Assembly: GCA_963750935.1 (NCBI GenBank)
Contig: CAVVSR010000008.1
Coordinates: 1-64,000 of the forward strand
DNA: 64,000 bases
DNA from: JACCXG01 sp963750935
GTDB lineage: Bacteria; Acidobacteriota; Vicinamibacteria; Vicinamibacterales; 2-12-FULL-66-21
Direction: 5' to 3'
In this document: piece after piece, positions 7,615 through 15,968 of the stretch
Numbering within the stretch: the stretch's first letter is position 1
Layout of the letters: every line of letters starts with the position of its first letter
Program-made: the position numbers and the translations under genes
Notes under the pieces: generated by a model
What the model was told of the DNA's origin: nothing
The model's input: only the letters and a program-made list of their open reading frames with translations
The model's database searches: none

Positions 7615-7677
7615 CATCCCGAATCCCGAATCCCGAATCCCGCGTCCCGATCCTGGATCACCGATCCCCGATCACCG
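7615..7677. repeat. 9-unit heptanucleotide array (AATCCCG family)
   Basis: Nine in-phase 7-bp units: one CATCCCG, three AATCCCG, then CGTCCCG, ATCCTGG, ATCACCG, ATCCCCG, ATCACCG. It begins two bases after the stop of the DoxX-like gene. Its right end (7658-7677) supplies the last codons and stop of the convergent gene. Confidence 0.88.
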
Positions 7678-8173
7678 CTCCTCTCGCTCCATTCGCGATC
7701 TCCCGATGCACGCGCGCGGCGACCTCGCGGGCTGCGGCGGTTTCGAAGCCGGTTCTCGCGTGGGGGTCCTCGCCGATCTCGCCATAGAGCCGGCGCAGCC
7801 CGTCGTCGTCTCGCACGTCGCGGGCGCGGCCGATCTCCACGGCGTGCTGCAGCTCGTGGGCGAGCAGCGGTGGCCGGTCCTTCGGATGGGTCCGCGCGCC
7901 GAGGACGATGCGCAGGTAGCGGTAGATGGGGCTGGCGACGGCGAGCCGAGTGGCGCCGCGGCCGGCCGGCTGCTCGGGCGTGAACTGCACGTAGACGATC
8001 AGATCGCTCGCCTCGATTTCCGCGACGAGGGCGCGCGCGGTTTCGGAGCAGGCGAGGAGCTCGGCGATCAATCGGGTTTCGTGGACGCTGACGCCACGGA
8101 CCCGCGGGTCGCGGGAGACCGGATCGGGATCGAGCGCGGACATCAGCATGAGCGCGGACAGGACGATGGGCAT
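7658..8173 (-). CDS. Small exported protein with HExxH motif
   Basis: 171 residues. A hydrophobic N terminus (MPIVLSALMLMSALD) looks like a short signal sequence. The central part contains HELQHAVEIGRA near residue 104, a gluzincin-type HExxH, preceded by a Pro-Pro-Leu segment. No other peptidase domain was recognised, so a protease-like role is inference. The last seven residues (GAVIGDR) are encoded inside the heptanucleotide array, which suggests the array has replaced or extended the original 3' end. It is divergent from the coiled-coil gene at 8437, with the promoter/operator region at 8383-8415 between them. Confidence 0.55.
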   Translation of the reverse strand: MPIVLSALMLMSALDPDPVSRDPRVRGVSVHETRLIAELLACSETARALVAEIEASDLIVYVQFTPEQPAGRGATRLAVASPIYRYLRIVLGARTHPKDRPPLLAHELQHAVEIGRARDVRDDDGLRRLYGEIGEDPHARTGFETAAAREVAARVHREIANGARGAVIGDR

Positions 8174-8382
8174 TACGTCTCCTCGCGATGTGTAGAGGAA
8201 GAGACGTCGGCGAGCGGAAGTGCGAGGACGTTATGTGACGCCCGTTCTACTCTTGTGGGACGGTCACGCCTCAGCGCCAAGCGGACCCCGATTCTGCGAT
8301 CCTCGCGGTCGAGTTGCCGGGAGGGCCTGGGACGAATGGCGGCGGCCGGCGGAGCCGACCCGGCAATAGCCTGTGCTGCAAT

Positions 8383-8415
8383 ATACCTTGTCGTGCAAGG
8401 TAACTTGCGATACCA
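8383..8415 (+). promoter_or_regulatory. Promoter with a 7-bp inverted-repeat operator over the -35 element
   Basis: TACCTTG (8383-8389) and CAAGGTA (8395-8401) form a perfect inverted repeat with a 5-bp spacer. A candidate -35, TTGTCG (8387-8392), lies inside it, followed after 17 bp by TACCAT (8410-8415). The geometry suits a dimeric repressor. PadR-type regulators use such short palindromes, but the regulator is unknown. Confidence 0.45.
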
Positions 8416-8436
8416 TAACGGCGACTGTAGGAGGTC

Positions 8437-8976
8437 ATGATGACTCGCATCGCATCGACGCTCGCCCTGGCCGGATTCCTCACGGTAATCGCGCCGGCAT
8501 CGACGTTCGCCCAGTCGCAGCCTCAGGCCCGCCCCGACGCTCCCGCCACCCTGGACGACATCCTCAAGGAGCTGCGGGCGCTGCGGGCGGAGCTCAACGA
8601 GGCGACCGGCGCGGGCCTCCGCGTCCAGGTCCTGGTCGCGCGGCTGGCGCTCCAGGAGCAGCGCATTACCGCCGTTGGCAGAGAGCTCACCGAGATTCAG
8701 GAGAAGCTGCGGGCCAGCGAACAGGCCAAACCGGTGGCGAACATGCTGAAGGCGTTCGGCGCGCAGGAAGCCGCGCCCGGCGAGCCCGCGGCCGCCAACC
8801 CGTTCTTCGACATCATCCGCGGCCAGGCCGAGCAGCTGGAGAAAGGCGACGCCGAACTGAAGGCGCGCCAGGAGGAGTTGTTGCGCCTGCTCGCCGAGGA
8901 GCAGTCGCGGTGGACGGCCTTCAACGCGCAACTCGAAGCGCTCGAGCGGCGGGCGATGCCCGCGACGGGTCGGTGA
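8437..8976 (+). CDS. Exported coiled-coil protein of unknown function
   Basis: 179 residues with a clear signal peptide (IASTLALAGFLTVIAPASTFAQS) and a mature chain that is almost entirely helical and charged. Heptad-like segments are LDDILKELRALRAELNEAT near 40-58, LQEQRITAVGRELTEIQEKL near 75-95, and EKGDAELKARQEELLRLLAEE near 135-155. The start codon is doubled (ATGATG). The strong ribosome binding site AGGAGG ends 2 bp before the first ATG and 5 bp before the second, so the second (8440) may be the better start. It is probably periplasmic. No enzyme motif was seen. It is likely controlled by the palindrome at 8383-8401. Confidence 0.7.
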   Translation: MMTRIASTLALAGFLTVIAPASTFAQSQPQARPDAPATLDDILKELRALRAELNEATGAGLRVQVLVARLALQEQRITAVGRELTEIQEKLRASEQAKPVANMLKAFGAQEAAPGEPAAANPFFDIIRGQAEQLEKGDAELKARQEELLRLLAEEQSRWTAFNAQLEALERRAMPATGR

Positions 8977-9074
8977 ACGCCGCGCCTCCTGCCTGACGGG
9001 TGACGGCTGCACGACAGCCATGTAAAAGGGTGGCGCGCGCCCGGGTTGGCATCGCGCGTGAAAGCAGTCGGGGC

Positions 9075-10499
9075 ATGCCATTGCGCGTGCTGTATCTGGC
9101 CCCTCCATCTCCGCGCGGCCGTGCCCTCGCGGCGCAATCGTTCATCGAAGAAGAAATCCAGGGCATCAGGGCATGGCAGGTGATGCCCTTCATCCTCACC
9201 GACGAATTGCGAGAGGACACCGTGCGCGATGGCGTTGCCGTCGTGGGGTTGCCGCGCCTCTCGATCGTGTCGGCCGTGCCGCTGCTCGCGTTTGCGCTGC
9301 GGCACGCCGGTGTCGTGGGCCGGATCCTTCGCGCATCCTGGAACATTCGCCGCGTCCTGCACGCGCTGCGTCTCGAGCATGCGGCCGCGTCAATCGTGCG
9401 CCGTGAGCGAATCGATCTGGTGCACAGCCACTTCGGCTGGCCCGCCGGCTTCGGCGGCAGCCTGGCGGTTGCAACCACCGGCACGCCGCTCGTGACCAGC
9501 ATTCGCGGCACCGACGTCTTGATCCGCGAGGATCTCGGCTACGGTCTCCGCCGCGACAAGGGCTACGACGTGGCGCTTCGGCACCTGTTCACGAAGGCGC
9601 GGCGCGTGCTGACCGCGACCGGCTTCATGCGGCGCACGACTGAAGCGCTCGGCGCGCCGGCGCGCACGCTCCGCGTCCTCGACAAGGGTGTCGATGCGGA
9701 GACGTTCATGCCCCCCGCCGATCGGGAGGCGGTCAAGCGTGCGCTGCGGCTGAGCGGGCCGGTTGTCCTTGCGGTGGGGAGCCTCAAGCGCCGCAAGGGC
9801 TTCGAGGCGATCATCGACGCGCTGGCCCCGCTGAAGGCCGAGCCGTGGACGCTGGTGATCTGCGGCAGCGGTGAAGAGCATGCCGCGCTCGAACGGCGCG
9901 CCGCCGATGCCGGCATCGCCTCGCGGACGGTGTTCGCCGGCCACGTCTCGCGCGCCGACATCCCGACGTGGTTCGCGGCCGCCGACGTGTTCGTGCACGC
10001 CGCCGAGCTCGAGGCCGCGGGGAATGTCGTGCTGGAGGCGCTCGCCGCCGGGTGCGCGGTCGTCTGCACCGACTCGGGCGGCCCGGGCGAGTACGTTCGC
10101 AGCGGCGAGAACGGCCTGGTCGTGCCGGTCGGCGATGTCGCCGCGCTTCGCGAGGCGCTGGCAACCGTGCTCGGCGATCCCGCGCTGCGGCAGCGCTTCG
10201 CGCGCGAAGGACGCCGCCGCATCGAAGCGTCGCACACCTATCCGAGGATGATGCGCGAGCTGCGCGCGATCTACGACGAGGTCGTCGGGCCCGGCCGCGC
10301 GGCCGCCCCGTTATCCCGCCGAGAGGTGGCGGCGCAGGTCGGCGAGGAACGCGTCGATGGTGGCGGTGTGGCCGAACACGTATCGCGACATGAACCGGAA
10401 GATCGGGTTGTAGACCTCGCCGTGCTCGGTGATCGTCAGCCGCGTGCCCGTGCCGGCCGGCGCCAGCACGTAGGTCCAGGTGCCGCCGAAGGGGAGTGA
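9075..10499 (+). CDS. Glycosyltransferase family 4 (3' end extended into the convergent gene)
   Basis: Retaining GT-B glycosyltransferase, presumably transferring a sugar from a nucleotide sugar to a polysaccharide or lipid. The N-terminal half has the acceptor domain with VHSHFGWPAG. The C-terminal half has AVGSLKRRKGFEAIIDA, VICGSGEE, the segment HVSRADIPTWFAAADVFVHAAE, and the E-x7-E signature EAAGNVVLEAL with CTDSGGPGEYV. The ATG at 9075 precedes the first family-like residues (LRVLYLAP). Normal GT4 sequence ends near residue 410 (about 10300). The remaining 60 residues are read antisense through the SRPBCC gene and look spurious, so the true stop was probably lost by an indel near 10300. 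Confidence 0.82.
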   Translation: MPLRVLYLAPPSPRGRALAAQSFIEEEIQGIRAWQVMPFILTDELREDTVRDGVAVVGLPRLSIVSAVPLLAFALRHAGVVGRILRASWNIRRVLHALRLEHAAASIVRRERIDLVHSHFGWPAGFGGSLAVATTGTPLVTSIRGTDVLIREDLGYGLRRDKGYDVALRHLFTKARRVLTATGFMRRTTEALGAPARTLRVLDKGVDAETFMPPADREAVKRALRLSGPVVLAVGSLKRRKGFEAIIDALAPLKAEPWTLVICGSGEEHAALERRAADAGIASRTVFAGHVSRADIPTWFAAADVFVHAAELEAAGNVVLEALAAGCAVVCTDSGGPGEYVRSGENGLVVPVGDVAALREALATVLGDPALRQRFAREGRRRIEASHTYPRMMRELRAIYDEVVGPGRAAAPLSRREVAAQVGEERVDGGGVAEHVSRHEPEDRVVDLAVLGDRQPRARAGRRQHVGPGAAEGE

Positions 10500-10820
10500 C
10501 GGGTCGGCAATCCGCGTCACCAGCCGCAGCGGCGCCTGCTGCTCCTGCAGTTCGAACGTGATCGTGTCGTTGCCGTGCTCGCGCCAGCGCAGCGCGGGCT
10601 CGCGCGCCACGACCTCGATTCGCGTGACGCCGGATCGCCACGCCGGATAGCGCTCCACGTCGACCAGCGTGCCGAACACCCGCTCGGGCGGCGCCGCGAA
10701 CGTGTCGTCGCGTGACGACACGTGGCCGCGGGGCAGTGCGAAGCCGATCGCCGTGACCGCCGTGACAATGACGACCAGCGTCACGAGGACGGCGAGCCCG
10801 ATCAGCGCCACCCTAAGCAC
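10311..10820 (-). CDS. SRPBCC-family (START-like) lipid/small-molecule-binding protein with N-terminal membrane anchor
   Basis: 169 residues. One N-terminal transmembrane helix (VALIGLAVLVTLVVIVTAVTA) is followed by a SRPBCC fold typical of polyketide-cyclase/START-like proteins: FAAPPERVFGTLVDVERYPAWRSGV, TWTYVLAPAGTGTRLTITEHG and a C-terminal helix. These proteins bind hydrophobic ligands. The fold is clear but the ligand is unknown. The start overlaps the MarR gene's 3' end by 8 bp, so the two form an operon controlled by the MarR operator at 11300-11321. A ligand-binding partner for the regulator is a reasonable inference. Confidence 0.75.
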   Translation of the reverse strand: MLRVALIGLAVLVTLVVIVTAVTAIGFALPRGHVSSRDDTFAAPPERVFGTLVDVERYPAWRSGVTRIEVVAREPALRWREHGNDTITFELQEQQAPLRLVTRIADPSLPFGGTWTYVLAPAGTGTRLTITEHGEVYNPIFRFMSRYVFGHTATIDAFLADLRRHLSAG

Positions 10821-11286
10821 GGGAGCGTGTCCCCGTCATCAGATCGTGCGCCGCGCCCGCGAGCAGCTCGAGACCGTGGAGCGCGGCCCGCCGATCGTCC
10901 GGCCCGAGCGCGGCGAGCAGCCGGCGCACCCGCGACGGCTCCAGCACGGAGGTCTCGCGCATCGCCGCGGCGCCGCGGGGGCCGAGCCGGAGCAGCGCGT
11001 TGCGCCGATCCCGCGGGTCGGCGGCGACGAGGACGTAGCCGAGCTCCCGAAGCCGCTTGATCGCCGCGGACAAGGTCGACTTGCCGATCCCGAGATGCCG
11101 CGCCAGTTCTCCCGGCGTGACCGCCCGGCGTTCGTCGAGGTGCGCGAGCAGCGTCGAATCCCGGGGCGAGAGGCCGTTCGCCGAGGACGCGGCGCGCACA
11201 TGCCGGGTGTGACAGGCGAGATAAATCTTGGGGTAGCAGGTCTGCATGATGCGGACGCCGCGAATCGTTCCCATGGCCGCGAGCAT
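10813..11286 (-). CDS. MarR-family transcriptional regulator
   Basis: 157-residue winged-helix regulator. Features are SPRDSTLLAHLDERRAVTPGE, the recognition segment LGIGKSTLSAAIKRLRELGY, and the wing AADPRDRRNALLRLGPRG, all in the order expected for MarR dimers, followed by a C-terminal dimerisation helix. Three N-terminal cysteines/histidines (QTCYPKIYLACHTRH) may make it redox- or metal-responsive, which is inference. ATG codons at 11286 and 11274 are both possible. It is co-transcribed with the SRPBCC gene and is probably autoregulated through the perfect palindrome 14 bp upstream. Confidence 0.85.
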   Translation of the reverse strand: MLAAMGTIRGVRIMQTCYPKIYLACHTRHVRAASSANGLSPRDSTLLAHLDERRAVTPGELARHLGIGKSTLSAAIKRLRELGYVLVAADPRDRRNALLRLGPRGAAAMRETSVLEPSRVRRLLAALGPDDRRAALHGLELLAGAAHDLMTGTRSRA

Positions 11287-11299
11287 AGACGTGCCCGGA

Positions 11300-11321
11300 A
11301 TCGTTCGTCAAAACGAACGAT
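11300..11321 (-). promoter_or_regulatory. Perfect 22-bp palindromic operator of the MarR/SRPBCC operon
   Basis: ATCGTTCGT (11300-11308) and ACGAACGAT (11313-11321) are exact reverse complements separated by CAAA. The site lies 13 bp upstream of the earliest MarR start codon, an autoregulatory position, and its size fits a MarR dimer. Binding itself is inference. Confidence 0.7.
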
Positions 11322-11534
11322 CTCCCGCCGCGGCACCCACTGCGCCAGGCTCGCCAGTCCCCGATCAACCCGATTGACAGGGCGCGGCGCTTTCCGTCTA
11401 ATTGCGCGTGATGCAGCTCTGCCTTGCCGCCGACCTTCCGCCTCCTCCAATCACTCCGCGCTTTTTGACAGTCGTGTACGCCGCTGGTTCAGCGGCACAT
11501 GTCTACGATGCGCTGACGAGGTCGGAGGAGTCTC

Positions 11535-13022
11535 GTGCGTGTATCGACCGGGTGCGATCCCGTCCCGTCGTCGTCTGCCGGGATCGGCCACACATATTTC
11601 TGGCGCCTGCTCGCGCTGGTGCTGGCGCTCGCCGCGTTCAATCTGGGCTTCCGCCTCGATCGCGAGGTGGTCACCGAGTGGGATGAGGCGCTCTACGCCA
11701 CCAGCGCTGCCGAGACCGCGACCTACGGCAACTGGATCGGCACCACGTTCCATCGCGAGCTCGATTACTACAACACCAAGCCGCCGCTGAACGTGTGGCT
11801 GATCGCGGCCTCGTTCAAGCTGTTCGGCACCAGCCTGTTCTCGCTGCGCCTGCCGTCGGCGATCGCGGCGTGGCTGACGGTGCTGGTGCTGATGCTCTGG
11901 GCCCGCCGCGCGTTCGGGCCGGCCGCCGCGATTCTCGCCGGCGTCGTCCTCAGCACGACGTTCGGGTTCCTCTACGTGCATTCGGGCCGCAGCGCCAACA
12001 CCGACGCAGTCTTCACGCTGCTGATGCTGCTGGTCGCGGTCACGCTGTGGACCTCGCAGGAGCGGCCGTGGCGCCTGGTCTGGCTCGGACCGCTCGTCGC
12101 GTCGATCTTCCTGCTGCGCGGCATGGCGGCGCTGATGCCGCTGATCCTGATCGGCGCCGTGCAGGTGCTCGACTGGCGGCGGCTGCGCGAGCGATGGGCG
12201 CCGCTGCTGGTCGCGGGCGTGTTGATGGCGGCGCCGGTCGCCGGCTGGGTCGCGGCCCGCTGGCAGGTCGATCAGATGCGCTTCATCGAGCGCATGGTCA
12301 CCTACGACTTCGTGGCACGCAGCGCGCGCGCGCTCGAGGGCCACACCGGCACGCCGCTCTACTACCTGAACGTGCTGCAGAAGGACCAGTACGACTGGCT
12401 GCTCGCGGCGGCCGCGGCGCTGGTGCTGTTCCCGATCTCGTGGCGGCGCATCCGCGCCTCGCTGAGCGAGGATGCGGCCGGTCGCTACCGCTGGATCGTC
12501 GCCGGATCGTGGGTCGCGGTGACGCTCGTCATCCCGACGCTGATGCGGACCAAGGTCGCGTGGTACCTCAACCCGTTCTTTCCGATCTTTGCGGTCCTGG
12601 TCGGCGGCGCGATCGCCCGCGGCTTCGCGCAGCACGACGTGCTCCTGCGCCGGCGCCGCCACGTCCTGGCGGGGATGGTCCTGCTGGCGCTGGCGGTCGC
12701 GGAGAGCAAGTTGATCTGGTACTCGTACCACATGCGCGATCTCAGCTACTCGGGTCAGGGGCTGATGATCGAGGAGCGCGATCAACTGGCGGGGCGGCGC
12801 ATCTTCCGCGATCGCTGGCCCCGCGCCGGCCGCTTCGTGCTCGAGTACATCGTCCAGGGCGACCCGATGATCGCCGAGGACGAGCTGGACTTCCTGACGC
12901 GGGGCGCGCCGGGGGACTACATCCTGCTCTCGAACCGGCAGGTCGCCTACTCGCGGCTGCCGTGCATCCGGGCGAATCTCAGGTTCGCGCTGTGCCGGTA
13001 TCCGGAGAGCCTCCGGAAGTAA
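11535..13022 (+). CDS. Glycosyltransferase family 39 (ArnT/PMT-like) integral membrane protein
   Basis: 495-residue GT-C enzyme that by family uses polyprenyl-phosphate sugars on the outer face of the inner membrane. The first periplasmic loop carries the catalytic acidic motif EWDEALYATSAAE near residue 45, followed by the conserved YNTKPPLNVWL near 80. About eleven hydrophobic helices follow, then TKVAWYLNPFFPIFAVL near 350 and a 90-residue soluble tail with two cysteines. The acceptor (lipid A, protein or glycan) cannot be read from sequence. The start at 11535 follows GGAGGAGTCTC, a good ribosome binding site. The stop codon lies inside a heptanucleotide array at 13018. Confidence 0.85.
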   Translation: MRVSTGCDPVPSSSAGIGHTYFWRLLALVLALAAFNLGFRLDREVVTEWDEALYATSAAETATYGNWIGTTFHRELDYYNTKPPLNVWLIAASFKLFGTSLFSLRLPSAIAAWLTVLVLMLWARRAFGPAAAILAGVVLSTTFGFLYVHSGRSANTDAVFTLLMLLVAVTLWTSQERPWRLVWLGPLVASIFLLRGMAALMPLILIGAVQVLDWRRLRERWAPLLVAGVLMAAPVAGWVAARWQVDQMRFIERMVTYDFVARSARALEGHTGTPLYYLNVLQKDQYDWLLAAAAALVLFPISWRRIRASLSEDAAGRYRWIVAGSWVAVTLVIPTLMRTKVAWYLNPFFPIFAVLVGGAIARGFAQHDVLLRRRRHVLAGMVLLALAVAESKLIWYSYHMRDLSYSGQGLMIEERDQLAGRRIFRDRWPRAGRFVLEYIVQGDPMIAEDELDFLTRGAPGDYILLSNRQVAYSRLPCIRANLRFALCRYPESLRK

Positions 13023-13082
13023 AAAGTCAAAAGTAAAAAGTCAAAAGGCCTTTTGACTTCTGACTTTCTCACTTCTGACTTC
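13018..13082. repeat. Inverted heptanucleotide array at a convergent gene junction
   Basis: Seven-bp units AGTAAAA, AGTCAAA, AGTAAAA, AGTCAAA (13018-13045) are followed by AGGCCTT and then units of the opposite orientation: TTGACTT, CTGACTT, TCTCACT, TCTGACT. The junction makes a perfect 22-bp palindrome at 13038-13059 with 11-bp arms (AAGTCAAAAGG). The array starts inside the end of the GT39 gene and stops at the NadE stop codon. Confidence 0.85.
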
Positions 13083-13085
13083 TCA

Positions 13086-14832
13086 TCACCCTTCCCAGCC
13101 GTTGATGACGGTTTCGCGCAGGTCGAACCCGAACGCGCGCTCGCTGATCGCCACGATCGGCGGACCCTGCAGCCGCTTGTAGACCGATCGCCGCATGCGC
13201 TGCGCGGCTTCGTGGACGACGGCGCGGAACGTCTCGCTGGTGTGCTTGTCGTAGACGGTCCTGCCGTCCGGGTCCGGCACGAAGCGCAGCGGGTCGAGGC
13301 CGTGCTGGTCGAACAGCGCGATCAGCTCGGTGGGGGCGCGCCGCCGTTCCGCCAGCTCGCTCACCACCGGCGCCATCACGTAATAGTCGAACGGGTCGAA
13401 CTGGTTGGCGGCGAGCTCCGCCGACGGGCGCAGCGTGAAGGTATCCTCGGGGATGACCTCCCGGCCGTAGCGGGCGTTGACGTGGCGGGCGAGGCCGTAG
13501 ACGTCCACCTTGGAGAGGTCGCCAATCACCGAGATGCCGCCGCACATGTCGCCGTAGAGCGTGGCGTAGCCGAGCGCGATCTCGGTCTCGTTGCCGCACG
13601 AGATCAGCAGCGCGCCGGTGTCGTTCGACTCGGCCATCATCAGCAGGCCGCGGATCCGCGCGTGCAGGTTCTCGCGCGTCAGGCTGCGGGCGATCGGATG
13701 GGCGTGCGATTCGAACACGCCGCGGACCTCCTCGTCGATCGACGAGATCGGGATCACGCCGTAGCGGACGTCGAGCGCCCGAGCCAGCCGCTCCGCGATC
13801 GACCGTGTCGTCTCGGTGTTGTACTGCGACGGCAGGTTGTAGGCCGCGACCTGCGGCGCGCCGGCCGCATCCACCGCGATGGCCAGGGCGAGCGCCGAAT
13901 CGATGCCCCCCGAGACCGGCACGACGATCTGCGTGAAGCCGGTCTTGCGCATGTAGTCGCGCAGGCCCATCACCAGCGCGTCGTACATCTCCCGCTCGCG
14001 CTGGATCTCCGGCAGGTCCGCGACGGCGTGGGGCGGCGCGTCGGCGGCGCGGGCCGAGACGTCGACGACGAGCAGCGCCTCCTCGAATTGCGGACCGACC
14101 GCGATCAGCCGGCCGTGCTCGTCGTAGACGAGGCTCTCGCCGTCGAAGGCGATGACGTTCTTGCCGTTGTCGGCGGCGCCGATGGTGTTGACGTAGATGA
14201 GCGGACGGCGCAACTCGGCCACGTGCCGCCGGATCAGCGTGTCGCGCTCGTGCCGCTTGCCCGGGTAGAACGGCGAGGCATTCAGGTTGAGCAGGACCTC
14301 GGCCCCCTTTTCCACCAGCTCGGGCAGCGGCTTGATCTCATAGAACTCGTCCCACATGTCCTCGCAGATCGAGACGCCGAGGCGCACCGGGCCCTGCCGG
14401 GTTTCGATCTCGACCGGCTCGCGCCGCTCGCCAGGGGTGAAGAAGCGCTTGTCGTCGAAGTAGCGGTAGTTGGGGAGCAGCGACTTGCGGGCGCGCTGCA
14501 GGATCTGGCCGTCGCGCACCACGGCGGCAGCGTTGTACTTCCGCACCGTGCCGTTGTCGTTGCGGGCGTCCAGGTCGTAGTCGATGAACCCGAACACCGC
14601 GGTGATGCCGCGCGCGGCGTCGGCGATGCGGAGCGCCGCCCGGTCGTTCGCGGCGAGGAAGTCCACGGTTCTCGATGAGGTCGCCGATGCAGTAGCCGGG
14701 CAGCACCATCTCGGGCGCGACCACCACGTCGGCGCGCTGGCGGATGGCTTCCTCGATCGCGGCGACGATCCGGTCCGCGTTGCCGTTGATGTCGCCGCTC
14801 GTCGGATTCAGCTGCGCCAGCGCGATTCGCAT
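13086..14832 (-). CDS. nadE: Glutamine-dependent NAD+ synthetase (one frameshift)
   Basis: Last step of NAD biosynthesis: amidation of deamido-NAD with ATP and glutamine-derived ammonia. About 582 residues after correction. The N-terminal nitrilase-type glutaminase has its triad Glu in APEMVLPGY (residue 41), Lys in RKSLLPNYRYFDD, and Cys in VSICEDMWDE. The C-terminal synthetase has the ATP loop PVSGGIDSALALA, followed by NLPSQYN and CGNETEIALGYATLYGD. The ATG at 14832 starts MRIALAQLNP. The frame breaks near 14668, between GDLIENR and DFLAAND. The gene starts 6 bp after the oxidoreductase gene ends, so the two form an operon. A frame break in a gene this essential argues for an assembly error. 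Confidence 0.9.
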
Positions 14833-14838
14833 CTGCCG

Positions 14839-15900
14839 CTATTGTAGCCGCGGCAATTGCACCGGCTGGCCCGTCCGCGCCGACTCGTACGCCGCCATCG
14901 CCGCCACGAACGATCGGCGGGCGTCGTCGATCGTCGCAATCGGCTGGCGATGCGTGTCGAGGCACTCGATCAGGTGGTGAAGGGGGAAGGGGGTGGGCGG
15001 CCCGAACGGCGGCTCGGCCTGCCGCTCGAAGATCCAGTCGGCAGCGCCGGCGGCGAGCACCGCGCGGCCCGGGGCCCGAAAGGCCTGATCGATGATCTCG
15101 CCGCGCGTGCCGATGATCTCGAGGCGGACGACGGCGTTCTGCTTGGGCGACGGCCCGGTCCTGCGTGGCGCGTTGATCGTCCAGGCCGCCTCGAGCGTGG
15201 CGATGACGCCGTTCGCGAACGTGAACGTCGCCAGGCCCCAGTCCTCGACGGCGAGCTCGGTATGCACCAGCTTCGCCATCTTCGCCTCGACCTGCACGAT
15301 CTCGCTGCCGGTGAGCCAGCGGAAGCAGTCGATCCAGTAGATGCCTTCGTCGATGAACGCGCCTCCCGGCACCTGCGCGGGATCGGCGAACCAGCCGGGC
15401 TTGCCTGATCGATACCAGTCTTCGGCGATGGACCAGCGGCACGTCTGATGGATCACCGCGATGTCGCCGATCTGACCGTCCACGATGCGCGCGCGGACGT
15501 CCGCCATCCGGAGCCGCATGATGCCCTGGAAGGGCATGCACAGCACGCCGCTCTCGGTGACCGCCGCGACCATCTGGTCGGCCTGCTCGACCGTCATCGC
15601 CATCGGCTTGCCGAGCACGATGTGCTTGCCGGCGTGCGCCGCCTGGATCGCCAGGGCGGGAATCTGCGCCACCGGCGCCGCGATATGGACGATGTCGACG
15701 CGCTCGCGTGACAGCAGCTCGTTGGCGGTGGCATACCCCGGCACGCCAAACGCGGTGGTGAACGCGTCGAGCTGTTCGGGGTCGTGCCACGCCGCCGCCA
15801 CGAGCTCCGCGCGCGGATACTCCGGCAGCGCTCGCGCCAGTCCGTATGCCGAATACCAGTGTCCGAGCCCGAGCACCGCCACCCGCCACTTGCGACTCAT
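14839..15900 (-). CDS. Gfo/Idh/MocA-family NAD(P)-dependent oxidoreductase
   Basis: 353 residues. The N-terminal Rossmann fold begins VAVLGLGHWYSAYGLA and includes HIAAPVAQIPALAIQAAHAGKHIVLGKPMAMT, where the conserved Lys of the family's EKP-like motif appears as GKP. The C-terminal alpha/beta domain contains GGAFIDEGIYWIDCFRWLTG, the dehydrogenase sheet region. Substrates in this family are sugars, inositols or their derivatives; the substrate here cannot be assigned. It is the first gene of the operon with nadE and is divergent from the cytochrome gene at 15969 (68 bp between start codons). Confidence 0.85.
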   Translation of the reverse strand: MSRKWRVAVLGLGHWYSAYGLARALPEYPRAELVAAAWHDPEQLDAFTTAFGVPGYATANELLSRERVDIVHIAAPVAQIPALAIQAAHAGKHIVLGKPMAMTVEQADQMVAAVTESGVLCMPFQGIMRLRMADVRARIVDGQIGDIAVIHQTCRWSIAEDWYRSGKPGWFADPAQVPGGAFIDEGIYWIDCFRWLTGSEIVQVEAKMAKLVHTELAVEDWGLATFTFANGVIATLEAAWTINAPRRTGPSPKQNAVVRLEIIGTRGEIIDQAFRAPGRAVLAAGAADWIFERQAEPPFGPPTPFPLHHLIECLDTHRQPIATIDDARRSFVAAMAAYESARTGQPVQLPRLQ

Positions 15901-15968
15901 TCAGCTGCTCCTCCGCTCATCCCCGGGGCCCGGATGCCGGGTCCGCGAGGATGGTGTAACGTGAGTCT

